Assembly (NCBI GenBank): GCA_016789705.1
Contig: JAEUQR010000022.1
Span: 1 to 64,000 of the forward strand
Reading direction: 5' to 3'
Origin: Acidobacteriota bacterium
GTDB taxonomy: Bacteria; Acidobacteriota; Vicinamibacteria; Vicinamibacterales; UBA2999
Length of the DNA stretch: 64,000 nt
In this document: positions 52,407 to 60,511 of the stretch, piece after piece
Numbering within the stretch: position 1 is the stretch's first letter
Layout of the letters: every line of letters starts with the position of its first letter
Made by a program: the position numbers and the translations under genes
The notes under the pieces: generated by a model
Database searches by the model: none
What the model was told of the DNA's origin: nothing
What the model saw: the letters and a program-made list of their open reading frames with translations, nothing else

Positions 52407-53176
52407 TGCGGCCCCCGGGCCTGGCCGGCGGTGGCCGCGGCGGAGCCGCCGCGCAGGTGTTCGCGCCGCACGACGAGCGCCCACCACAGTTTCAGCACGT
52501 CCACGCCGGTGCGCGCGATGCGTCTGAAGTTGAAGAACTGCGAGGTGCCGTGCGTGCGGTGGTAGTGGTGCACCGGCACCTCGGCCACGCGGAAGCCGGC
52601 GTCCTTGAACTTCTTCATCATCTCCAGACAGATGACGCCGCTGTTCTTCTCGAGGCGCACCGTGTCGAAGATGCGGCGGCGCATCAGCCGGAAGTCGCAG
52701 TCCACGTCGCGCACGGTCAGGCCGAACAGCGTCTTCACGGTGTGGTGGTAGACGCGGCCGATGATGATGCGGTGCAGTGGATCCGAGCGGCTGATCTTCC
52801 AGCCGTTCACCCAGTCAACGTCGTCGGTGAGCGCCTTCCAGAGCTCGGTGACCTCGCCGGGGTCGTACTGGGCGTCGCCATCGGTGTAGAACACCAGGTC
52901 CTTCGTGGCCGACTCGAAGCCGCTGCGCAGGGCGCCGCCGTAGCCGCGGTTCACGACGTGGTGCACCACGCGGAAGTGATCCGGGTAGACCCGCGTGAGC
53001 TCGTCCAGGATCTCGCCGGTGTTGTCCTTGCTCCCGTCGTTGACGACGATGACCTCGTAGTCGGGCGTCAGCGTCTCGGCCACCTGCAGCGCGCGGATCA
53101 CGAGACTGCCGATCGTGCCGCTGTCGTTGTAGGCGGGAAAGAAGATGCTGAGGCTGTGGGGAGTCGAGGCGGACAT
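52403..53176 (-). CDS. Family 2 glycosyltransferase
   Basis: 257 residues from the ATG at 53174-53176. IFFPAYNDSGTIG, VVNDGSKDNTGEIL and YTDGDAQYDPGEV are the nucleotide-sugar and metal sites of a GT-A fold. DVDCDFRLMRRR and the C-terminal basic patch resemble polyprenyl-phosphate glycosyltransferases. It probably primes or extends a lipid-linked glycan at the membrane. Confidence 0.9.
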   Translation of the reverse strand: MSASTPHSLSIFFPAYNDSGTIGSLVIRALQVAETLTPDYEVIVVNDGSKDNTGEILDELTRVYPDHFRVVHHVVNRGYGGALRSGFESATKDLVFYTDGDAQYDPGEVTELWKALTDDVDWVNGWKISRSDPLHRIIIGRVYHHTVKTLFGLTVRDVDCDFRLMRRRIFDTVRLEKNSGVICLEMMKKFKDAGFRVAEVPVHHYHRTHGTSQFFNFRRIARTGVDVLKLWWALVVRREHLRGGSAAATAGQARGPQ

Positions 53177-53178
53177 GG

Positions 53179-53958
53179 TTACGCGCCTGGGGAATTGTAG
53201 CGCGTGCCCTCGGCCGGCCGCCGGCCGAACCAGCGCCTGAGCAGCAGGCGCCACGGCGTGAAGAACGACTCGCGAATCACGCCGCCCGAAATCTTCGAGG
53301 CGCCGACGCGGCGCTCCACGAAGATGATCGGCACTTCGCCCACCGTGCAGCCGGCATCGAGGGCGAGGAACAGTGTCTCGACCTGGAACGAATACCCGTC
53401 GGACGTGATGCTGTCGAGCGGCATCCGTGCGATGGCCTCGCGGCGCCAGCAGCGGAAGCCGGCGGTGCAGTCGCGCACCATCATGCCGGTGACCGTGCGC
53501 ACGTACCAGTTGGCGAAGGTGCTGAGGATCAGGCGGCGGAGCGGCCAGTTCACGACGCTCACGCCCTGCAGGTAGCGCGAGCCGATCACGACGTCGTGGT
53601 CGGCCGAGGCGCGCACGAGGTCGGGCACGTACTTCGGGTCGTGCGACAGATCGGCGTCCATCTGGAAGACGACATCGGCGTCGGTCTTGAGCGCCGCCCG
53701 CATGCCGTCGAGGTACGACCGGCCGAGCCCGCGTTTGCCGGTGCGATGCATCACTGTCAGCCGCCCGCCGCTGGCGGCCGCGAGTTCGTCGGCGATCGCG
53801 CCGGTGCCGTCGGGCGAGCCGTCGTCGATGACCAAGACGCGCACGTTCGGCTGCGCGAGCAGCAGGCTCGTGATGGTCGGCAGGTTCTCGCGCTCGTTGT
53901 AGGTCGGCAGGAGCACGAGCGCCGTGGGCAACGCGCCGGATGGAGTCGTTTCAGCCAT
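53179..53958 (-). CDS. Polyprenol monophosphomannose synthase-like glycosyltransferase (GT2, DPM1-like)
   Basis: 259 residues from the ATG at 53956-53958. LLPTYNERENLPTI, VIDDGSPDGTG and VFQMDADLSHDPKYVPDLV are the DPM1 signatures; KRGLGRSYLDGMRAAL and RCWRREAIARM follow. It makes polyprenyl-phosphate-linked mannose or another hexose as a donor outside the cytoplasm. Its start overlaps the neighbouring gene's stop by 8 bases. Confidence 0.9.
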   Translation of the reverse strand: MAETTPSGALPTALVLLPTYNERENLPTITSLLLAQPNVRVLVIDDGSPDGTGAIADELAAASGGRLTVMHRTGKRGLGRSYLDGMRAALKTDADVVFQMDADLSHDPKYVPDLVRASADHDVVIGSRYLQGVSVVNWPLRRLILSTFANWYVRTVTGMMVRDCTAGFRCWRREAIARMPLDSITSDGYSFQVETLFLALDAGCTVGEVPIIFVERRVGASKISGGVIRESFFTPWRLLLRRWFGRRPAEGTRYNSPGA

Positions 53959-54997
53959 GAGATACGAGGCGCTCGATGACGTCATCCCAGGTGATGGCCG
54001 AGGCCCGGGCGCGCCCGGCGTCGCCGAGGGCGGCGGCCCGCGCCCGCGAACCGTGCAGCGCCGCGACGGCCGCGCCGAGGGCCTCCGGCTCGGGCGCGGT
54101 GACGGCGCCGGTCACGCCGTCGTCCACGAATTCCAGCGTGCCGCCCGAATCCGCGGCGGTCACGACCGGTTTTGCCGCCAGAAACGCCTCCAGCGTCACG
54201 AGGCCGTAGTCTTCGTCGTACGGCACGTACATGACCGCGAGCGCGTCGCGGTAGAGCGCCGGCAGCGCGTCGTCGCCGACCGCCCCCAGGAACGACACCC
54301 GCGCGCGCACCCCCGCTTCGTCGGCGGCCCGCTCGACCAGCGCGCGCTGGCTGCCTTCGCCGACGACCACGAGACGCAGCGGCTCGGGCCAGAACGCCAC
54401 CGAGCGCACCGCCAGGTCGACGCGTTTGTTCTGCTCGAGCCGCGCGACCGACAGCACGTAGTTCCCGTACTCACCTGGCGTGAGCTGGCGCGCCAGCAGC
54501 GGCGGGTGGTAGAGCGGTGTCGAATCGAGGCCGTTGTAGCGCTGCAGGCGGGCGGTGACCGTGCGCGAGATGGTGTAGCGGCCCACGCAGTCGCCAAGCG
54601 CGCGTTCGTCGATCTGCATCAGCCGATCGCGGAGCGCGACGTCGAGTTCCTCGTGCGCGAAGTCGGAATAGGGCGTGTCGGCCAGTTCGTAGGCGGCGCG
54701 ATGCTGATGCACCAGCCAGCAGACCTTGCGCGGATGGCGGGCGAGATAGGTGGGGAACTTGGTGGCGATGACGAGGTCCACCGGCCGGCCGTTGCTCTCG
54801 CTCAGGTCGAGCAGGCCCCAGGCGGCGGCGTGCGGCAGCAGTTCGTCCTTCGGATACCACTTGAAGGGCACCGACACGCGATCGGTCTCGAAGCCCCGCC
54901 GGCGCAGTTCATCGACGAGCTGCTGGACGAGCAGTTCGGCGCCCCCGCGGACGAACGGAACCTGGGTTTCGCAGACAAGGACGGTGCGAACGGCCAT
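53951..54997 (-). CDS. Family 4 glycosyltransferase
   Basis: 348 residues from the ATG at 54995-54997 (MAVRTVLV). The GT-B fold ends with NYVLSVARLEQNKRVDLAVRS, VVVGEGSQRALVERAADEAGV and the nucleotide-binding YVPYDEDYGLVTLEAFLAAKPVV. First gene of the glycan operon on the minus strand, divergent from mraZ. No ribosome site is seen; a TACGAT -10-like box lies at 55028-55023 on the minus strand. Confidence 0.9.
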   Translation of the reverse strand: MAVRTVLVCETQVPFVRGGAELLVQQLVDELRRRGFETDRVSVPFKWYPKDELLPHAAAWGLLDLSESNGRPVDLVIATKFPTYLARHPRKVCWLVHQHRAAYELADTPYSDFAHEELDVALRDRLMQIDERALGDCVGRYTISRTVTARLQRYNGLDSTPLYHPPLLARQLTPGEYGNYVLSVARLEQNKRVDLAVRSVAFWPEPLRLVVVGEGSQRALVERAADEAGVRARVSFLGAVGDDALPALYRDALAVMYVPYDEDYGLVTLEAFLAAKPVVTAADSGGTLEFVDDGVTGAVTAPEPEALGAAVAALHGSRARAAALGDAGRARASAITWDDVIERLVSHG

Positions 54998-55032
54998 CGT
55001 TTGTGCAAAAATGGAACCGCTTATCGTATCAC

Positions 55033-55108
55033 GTGGCCTCAATGGCGAAACTAAGGCGAGGCCACTTGTGGCCTCGCCTGTTCGGCCCCAAGAAAAAGTG
55101 GGGCGAAC
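55033..55108. repeat. Cluster of inverted repeats upstream of mraZ
   Basis: Three alternating arms: GTGGCCTC (55033-55040), GAGGCCAC (55058-55065), GTGGCCTC (55068-55075), so arm 2 can pair with either neighbour. The second pairing belongs to a near-perfect palindrome at 55054-55079. A further hairpin GTTCGGCCCCA (55080-55090) / TGGGGCGAAC (55099-55108) follows. All lie upstream of the predicted mraZ start site. Confidence 0.7.
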
Positions 55109-55144
55109 GAAATACGTAAGCCCAATATCCACGACAACTTACCG

Positions 55145-55173
55145 TTGACAGTCCCCTTTTGGTCCAATACCAT
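55145..55173 (+). promoter_or_regulatory. mraZ / dcw promoter with flanking TTGGNCCA boxes
   Basis: TTGACA (55145-55150), 17 bases, TACCAT (55168-55173). TTGGTCCAA (55159-55167) lies in the spacer and TTGGACCAG (55188-55196) just after the start site; they are 29 bases apart and mutually inverted. They may be operator half-sites for MraZ or another regulator. Confidence 0.65.
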
Positions 55174-55197
55174 CTCGGTGGAAATTTTTGGACCAGA

Positions 55198-55650
55198 GTG
55201 GAGCAAAAGTCCTTTCGAGGGAACGAGCCGGCCAAGATTGACGACAAGGGCCGGCTGAAGATCCCGAACGCCCATCGCGCCGTGTTCCAGAACTGCGAAT
55301 ACGGCAGCGAGGTCTATGTCACCAGCCTCACTGGCGAGTCGGTACTCGTGTATCCGATGCCAGTCTGGCTCGAGAAGGAAGCCAAGTTGCGCAAGGCCCC
55401 GCCCTCGCACCCGGCCGTGCGCAAATTCATCGAGCGCGTCAGCTACTTCGGCCAGGTCGCCGAAATCGACTCCCAGGGACGGCTGCTCATCCAGCCCCGC
55501 CTGCGCGAGTCGGCGCGCATCAATGGTCCGGTCGCCGTGCTCGGCAATCTCGACCATCTCGTCCTGTGGAACGACGAGAACATCGGCGCGAGGGTCAAGT
55601 CCCCGCTGACGACGGAAGACGAAGTCGCCCTGTCCGGCTTCGAGCTCTAG
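55198..55650 (+). CDS. mraZ: Transcriptional regulator MraZ
   Basis: 150 residues from the GTG at 55198. The start is set by the family pattern (FRGN...AKIDDKGRLKIP) and because the next in-frame start upstream (55159) lies before the predicted transcription start. Two AbrB-like half-domains each carry the DxxGR motif: IDDKGRLKIP and IDSQGRLLIQP. MraZ forms rings that bind the dcw promoter and represses it. First gene of the cluster. Confidence 0.93.
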   Translation: MEQKSFRGNEPAKIDDKGRLKIPNAHRAVFQNCEYGSEVYVTSLTGESVLVYPMPVWLEKEAKLRKAPPSHPAVRKFIERVSYFGQVAEIDSQGRLLIQPRLRESARINGPVAVLGNLDHLVLWNDENIGARVKSPLTTEDEVALSGFEL

Positions 55651-55671
55651 CAACCGCCAGCCTTCAACCCG

Positions 55672-56571
55672 GTGTCGGATGTGACCCAGCCGCAGCACCT
55701 GCCGGTCATGGTGGACGAAGTCACGCGGCTCCTGCAGCCGGAGCGTGGGGGCACGTTCGTCGACTGCACGCTCGGGCTGGGCGGGCACACGAAGGCCCTG
55801 CTCGACCTCGGCGCCGAGCTCGTCGTCGGCATCGATCGCGACCCGACGGCGCTCGAGGCCGCCGCCCGCACGCTCGAGCCGTTCGGCTCGCGCGTGCGTC
55901 TCGTGCACGCCGATTACCGCGACTACGACGCGGTGCTCGACAGCCAGGGGCTCGACCGCGTGCAGGGCACGCTGGCCGACCTCGGCGTCTCCTCGCTGCA
56001 GTTCGATGCGCCCGGCCGCGGCTTCTCCTTCCGCCGTGACGAGCCGCTCGACATGCGGATGGATCAGTCGCAGGGAGAGACGGCCGCCGAGCGGCTGGCC
56101 TCCGTGAGTGAAACCGACCTCGCCGACGTCATCTACCGCTTCGGCGAGGAGCGCAAGTCACGCCGCGTGGCGCGGGCCGTCGTCATGGCGCGCGAACGCG
56201 AGGCCATCACGACCACCGGCCAGCTGGCGGCGATCGTGCGCCGCGCGGTCGCGGCGCCGGGGTGGCAGCGGATCGACCCGGCCACGCGCACGTTCCAGGC
56301 GCTGCGCATCTGGGTCAACGGCGAACTCGACCGGCTCGACGAGTTCATCCGCCACGTCGCCGTGCGGCTCGCCGCCGGCGGCCGCATGGCGGTCATCAGC
56401 TTCCACTCGCTCGAGGATCGCGTCGTGAAACACACGCTGCGCGCCCTTGACCGGGAGGCCGGTGTCGTCCGGGTGCTCACCGGCCGGCCGCTCGTGGCCT
56501 CGGAGCAGGAAATCGCAGTGAATCCCCGCGCCCGCAGCGCCAAGCTGCGAGTCGCGGAACGTCTGGCGTGA
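55672..56571 (+). CDS. rsmH: 16S rRNA (cytosine-1402-N4)-methyltransferase
   Basis: 299 residues from the GTG at 55672. HLPVMVDEVTRLLQP, FVDCTLGLGGHTKALL (SAM site), VGIDRDPTALEAA, LGVSSLQFDAPGRGFSFRRDEPLDMRMD and ISFHSLEDRVVK identify RsmH (MraW). It modifies C1402 in the ribosomal P site. Confidence 0.97.
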   Translation: MSDVTQPQHLPVMVDEVTRLLQPERGGTFVDCTLGLGGHTKALLDLGAELVVGIDRDPTALEAAARTLEPFGSRVRLVHADYRDYDAVLDSQGLDRVQGTLADLGVSSLQFDAPGRGFSFRRDEPLDMRMDQSQGETAAERLASVSETDLADVIYRFGEERKSRRVARAVVMAREREAITTTGQLAAIVRRAVAAPGWQRIDPATRTFQALRIWVNGELDRLDEFIRHVAVRLAAGGRMAVISFHSLEDRVVKHTLRALDREAGVVRVLTGRPLVASEQEIAVNPRARSAKLRVAERLA

Positions 56572-56588
56572 GTCGGGGGGAGGACAAC

Positions 56589-56984
56589 GTGGAGCACGCG
56601 GAAACCTTCGAATACGCAATCCGCAAGGACGTCAGGAACAACCCGATCGTGCGCGAGGTCGACGAGCGCAAGCAGCGGGAGCTGCTGAGCATGTTCGGCA
56701 TCGGCGCCGTGCTCGTGCTGGTCGTCATGTTCGACGCCTGGCAGCACTTCGAGCACATCCGTCACGGCTACGAGATCGACGCGCTGCAGAAGGCGCTCGC
56801 CGCCGAGGACGACGTGCGCCGCCACCTCAAGCTCGAAATCGAGACGCTGCGCGCGCCGCAGCGCGTCGAGCGCATCGCCCTGACGCGCCTCGGCATGGTG
56901 GCGCCGAAGTCCGGTGACGCGATCGTGCTCGAGCGTGTGCTTCCCGCCGAGCCGCCCGCGCGCTCGGTCGTCGTCTCGCGCTAG
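56589..56984 (+). CDS. ftsL: Cell-division protein FtsL
   Basis: 131 residues. The GTG at 56589 is preferred because GGGGGAGG lies 5 bases before it; the frame also opens at a GTG at 56568 overlapping the rsmH stop. A short cytoplasmic head, one membrane helix (MFGIGAVLVLVVMFDAW) and a periplasmic coiled coil (YEIDALQKALAAEDDVRRHLKLEIETL) are the FtsL plan. Position between rsmH and ftsI supports the call. It joins FtsB and FtsQ to activate FtsWI. Confidence 0.88.
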   Translation: MEHAETFEYAIRKDVRNNPIVREVDERKQRELLSMFGIGAVLVLVVMFDAWQHFEHIRHGYEIDALQKALAAEDDVRRHLKLEIETLRAPQRVERIALTRLGMVAPKSGDAIVLERVLPAEPPARSVVVSR

Positions 56985-57004
56985 TTCGACTACGGGGAGT
57001 CTCG

Positions 57005-59011
57005 ATGGCTGACGAACGTCCCAACGCCTGGCGCCAGACAATCCGGCAGCGCGCCCTCGTCGCGGGGGGGCTGCTGGCGCTCTGGACCGTCGGCATCGAA
57101 AGCCGGCTGCTGTACCTGCAGGTGGCCCGCCACACCGACCTCGTGGCGCGCGCCGACCGGCAGCAGAAGCGCACCATCGACGCGCCCGCCAAGCGCGGCG
57201 AGATCCGCGATCGCAACAACCGCGTGCTGGCGTTCAGCGTCGACGTCGACACCATCTACGCGGTGCCGTCGGACATCGCCGACCCGAAGCAGGCGGCGCG
57301 CGAGCTCTGCCGCGCCCTCGACGACTGCTCCGCGGCCGACCGCGCCGAACTCGAAGAGAAGCTCGGCCGCAAGTCGCAGTTCACCTACGTCCAGCGCTTC
57401 GTGTCGCACGCGGCGTACGAACGGGTGAAGGCGCTCGACCTCGAAGGCGTCGGCTTCATGAAGGAGAGCCGGCGGTTCTACCCGAACAAGGAGCTGGCCA
57501 GCCAGGTGCTCGGCTACGTCGGCACGGACAACGTCGGCCTCGGCGGCCTCGAAGCGGCCTACAACAAGGCGATTCTCGGCACGCCGGGGACGGTGCTCGT
57601 CCAGACCGACGCCCGCCGCCGCGCCTTCAGCCGCATCGAACGGCTGCCGACGAGCGGCGCCAACCTCGAGCTGACGATCGACGAGTACCTGCAGCACATC
57701 GTCGAGCGCGAGCTCGAAGCCGGCGTCAAGGCGCACAAAGCCGCCGGCGGCACCGCGGTCGTGATGGATCCGGCCACCGGCGAGATCCTCGCCATGGCGA
57801 GCTATCCGACCTACAACCCGAACATGTTCCGCGACGCCAGCGCCGAGCAGCGCCGGAACCGCGCCGTGCAGGATCTCTACGAGCCCGGCAGCACCTTCAA
57901 GATCGTCACCGCGTCGGCGGCGCTCGAGGAAGGTGTCATCAAGCCGGCCGACCTGGTCGATACCGCGCCGGGATTCATCAAGATCAAGTCCCGCCGGATC
58001 GACGACACGCACAACTACGGCACGCTGAGCTTCGCCGACGCGCTCGTGAAGTCGAGCAACGTCGGCGCGATCAAGGTGGGCTGGAAGCTCGGCCCCGAGC
58101 GTCTCGGCACCTACGTGAGCGCCTTCGGCTTCGGCCGCGCCGTGTCGAGCGACTTCCCCGGTGAGAGCCCCGGCATCGTGTGGAACCCGGCCCGCCTCGA
58201 CGACAGCGCGCTGGCCTCGGTGTCGATGGGGTATCAGGTCGGCGTGACGCCGCTGCAGATGGTGACGGCCACCGCCGCCGTGGCCAACGGCGGGCGCCTG
58301 CTCAAGCCGCGCATCGTGCGGGCCATCGTGCGCGACGGCGTACGCACGCCGACTGACGTCGTCGAGGTACGGCGCGTCATCAGCCCGCGCACGGCCGCCG
58401 AACTCACCACGATCATGGAAGACGTGATCGTGCGCGGCACCGGCACGCAGGCCGGTGTCGAGGGGTACACGGTGGCCGGGAAGACCGGCACCGCGCAGAA
58501 GCTCGTCGCCGGCGCCTACTCGCACACCGACTACAACGTCTCGTTCACCGGCTTCGTGCCGTCGCGCGAGCCGCGGTTCGCCATCGTGGTCGTCGTCGAC
58601 ACGCCGCGCAACGGCTTCTATTACGGCGGCTCGGTGGCCGGCCCGATCTTCCAGAAGATCGCCGACGCGTCACTGCGTCACGTGGGCGTGCCGCCCACGG
58701 TGTTCCCGGCGCCGCCGGTGCTCGTGGACCGCAAGGCCCAGGCGATCGTGCCGCCGGCCGGTGAGCCCGTCGTCGTCACCGTGGACGATGCCGGCGGTCG
58801 CGCGATGCCCGACCTCGTGGGCCTGAGCGCCCGGGAAGCGCTGCGCCGCATGGCGCGGCTCGGCGTGTCGCTCAAGATGCAGGGCAGCGGCGTGGTCGTC
58901 GCGCAATATCCCGAGGCCGGCGACAGTGTGGCCGTCGGCGGGTCGTCCACCATCATGCTCGACCGCGCACCGGCGCGGATCGCGCGCGCCATGGCCGGAG
59001 GCGAACGGTGA
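57005..59011 (+). CDS. ftsI: Septal peptidoglycan transpeptidase FtsI (PBP3) with C-terminal PASTA domain
   Basis: 668 residues; GGGGAG precedes the ATG. One membrane anchor near residues 15-35, a pedestal domain (RGEIRDRNNRVLA), then the transpeptidase: SxxK at S296-K299 (PGSTFK), SxN at 350-352 (SSN) and KTG at 493-495. A PASTA domain (about 600-660, MPDLVGLSAREALRRMARLGV) ends the protein. It crosslinks septal peptidoglycan. PASTA on FtsI is found in spirochaete-like and acidobacterial enzymes as well as Gram-positives. Confidence 0.96.
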   Translation: MADERPNAWRQTIRQRALVAGGLLALWTVGIESRLLYLQVARHTDLVARADRQQKRTIDAPAKRGEIRDRNNRVLAFSVDVDTIYAVPSDIADPKQAARELCRALDDCSAADRAELEEKLGRKSQFTYVQRFVSHAAYERVKALDLEGVGFMKESRRFYPNKELASQVLGYVGTDNVGLGGLEAAYNKAILGTPGTVLVQTDARRRAFSRIERLPTSGANLELTIDEYLQHIVERELEAGVKAHKAAGGTAVVMDPATGEILAMASYPTYNPNMFRDASAEQRRNRAVQDLYEPGSTFKIVTASAALEEGVIKPADLVDTAPGFIKIKSRRIDDTHNYGTLSFADALVKSSNVGAIKVGWKLGPERLGTYVSAFGFGRAVSSDFPGESPGIVWNPARLDDSALASVSMGYQVGVTPLQMVTATAAVANGGRLLKPRIVRAIVRDGVRTPTDVVEVRRVISPRTAAELTTIMEDVIVRGTGTQAGVEGYTVAGKTGTAQKLVAGAYSHTDYNVSFTGFVPSREPRFAIVVVVDTPRNGFYYGGSVAGPIFQKIADASLRHVGVPPTVFPAPPVLVDRKAQAIVPPAGEPVVVTVDDAGGRAMPDLVGLSAREALRRMARLGVSLKMQGSGVVVAQYPEAGDSVAVGGSSTIMLDRAPARIARAMAGGER

Positions 59012-60510
59012 CACTGGCCGCCGTCCTCGCCGCGCTCGGTGACCTGGTCGTCTCGACGATCGGATCCGCGAGTGCTCGTACGCCCGCCTTCACCGGCGTG
59101 GCCTACGACTCGCGGCGCGTGACCGACAGCGCGGTGTTCGTCGCCCTCAAGGGCCTCAAGGCCGACGGGCTCGATTTCGTGCCCGAGGCGATTCGTCGCG
59201 GCGCGGCCCTCATCGTGAGCGAGTCGGCACGGCCGGATGGCCTCGACGTGCCGTGGGTGGTCGTGCGCGATGGCCGCCTGGCGCTGGCGCTCATCGGCGC
59301 CGAGGTACACGGGCACCCGAGCCGCGAGATTCCGGTCATCGGCGTGACCGGCACGAACGGCAAGACCACGACGACCTACCTGCTCGCCGCCATCCTCGAC
59401 GCGGCCGGACGGTCGGCCGGTGTCATGGGCACCGTGCACTACAAGATCGGCCAGGAGGCGCGCGAAGCGGCCCGCACCACGCCCGAAGCCTCCGACGTGC
59501 AGGCCCTGCTGCGCCAGATGGTCGACGCCGGCAACCGCTCGTGTGTGATGGAAGTGTCGTCGCACGCGCTGTCGCTTCGCCGCGTGGACGGCGTGCGCTT
59601 CGCCGCCGGCGCCTTCACCAACCTGACGCGCGACCACCTCGACTTCCATGCCGACATGGAGTCGTACTTCGCGGCCAAGCGCCGCCTGTTCGAGATGCTC
59701 GGTTCCGACGCGCCGGGGATCATCAACGCCGACGACCCGCGTGCCGCGACGCTCGTCGGCACCTGCGCGCGGCCGCTCACCTACGGCATCCAGAAGCCCG
59801 CCGACGTGCGGCCCGAAGGCCTGGTGATGGACCTCGCCGGTGTGCGCTTCACGGCGACGACCCCGGCGGGCCCGGTCGCGATCCGCTCGTCGCTCGTCGG
59901 CCGGCCCAACGTCTACAACCTGCTCGCCGCCGTGGCGACGGCGAGTGCCCTCGGCATTCCGCGCGAGGCGATCGCCGAAGGGCTGTCCAGCCAGACCGGC
60001 GTGCCCGGCCGCTTCGAAGTGGTGTCGAGCCCCGCTGACGGGGTCACCGTGGTCGTGGACTACGCCCACACCGACGATGCCCTGCGCAACCTCATCGAGA
60101 CGGCGCGGCCGCTGACTGCCGGCCGCGTCATCACACTGTTCGGCTGCGGCGGCGACCGCGATCGCACCAAGCGGCCGCTCATGGGCATGGTGGCGGCCCG
60201 GCTGAGCGACGTCGTCGTCATCACCTCCGACAACCCGCGCAGCGAAGACCCGCTCGCCATCATCGACGAGATTCGCCGCGGCATTCCGGCCGGTGAGGCC
60301 GCCTCGGACCGCGCGCCCGATGTCACCGCGATCGTCGATCGCGCCGCCGCCATCGAGAAGGCCGTGGCGATGGCCCGGCCCGGGGACGTCGTGCTCATCG
60401 CCGGCAAGGGCCACGAGAAGACACAGCACATCGGCGATCGTGTGCTGGCGTTCGACGATGCCGACGTGTCGCGGGCGGCGCTGGCCCGCCGTCATGCGAG
60501 GGCCGGCTAG
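59008..60510 (+). CDS. murE: UDP-MurNAc-L-Ala-D-Glu:meso-diaminopimelate ligase
   Basis: 500 residues from a GTG overlapping the ftsI stop. P-loop GTNGKTT at 115-121, the carbamylated-Lys region (YFAAKRRLFEML) and DNPR at 408-411, the motif that selects meso-diaminopimelate over lysine. It adds the third residue of the peptidoglycan stem. Confidence 0.97.
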   Translation: MTLAAVLAALGDLVVSTIGSASARTPAFTGVAYDSRRVTDSAVFVALKGLKADGLDFVPEAIRRGAALIVSESARPDGLDVPWVVVRDGRLALALIGAEVHGHPSREIPVIGVTGTNGKTTTTYLLAAILDAAGRSAGVMGTVHYKIGQEAREAARTTPEASDVQALLRQMVDAGNRSCVMEVSSHALSLRRVDGVRFAAGAFTNLTRDHLDFHADMESYFAAKRRLFEMLGSDAPGIINADDPRAATLVGTCARPLTYGIQKPADVRPEGLVMDLAGVRFTATTPAGPVAIRSSLVGRPNVYNLLAAVATASALGIPREAIAEGLSSQTGVPGRFEVVSSPADGVTVVVDYAHTDDALRNLIETARPLTAGRVITLFGCGGDRDRTKRPLMGMVAARLSDVVVITSDNPRSEDPLAIIDEIRRGIPAGEAASDRAPDVTAIVDRAAAIEKAVAMARPGDVVLIAGKGHEKTQHIGDRVLAFDDADVSRAALARRHARAG

Positions 60511-60511
60511 C

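Noticed and set aside
55159-55197. Upstream start of mraZ at 55159
   Set aside because: It lies between the -35 and -10 boxes of the predicted promoter and adds residues not seen in MraZ.
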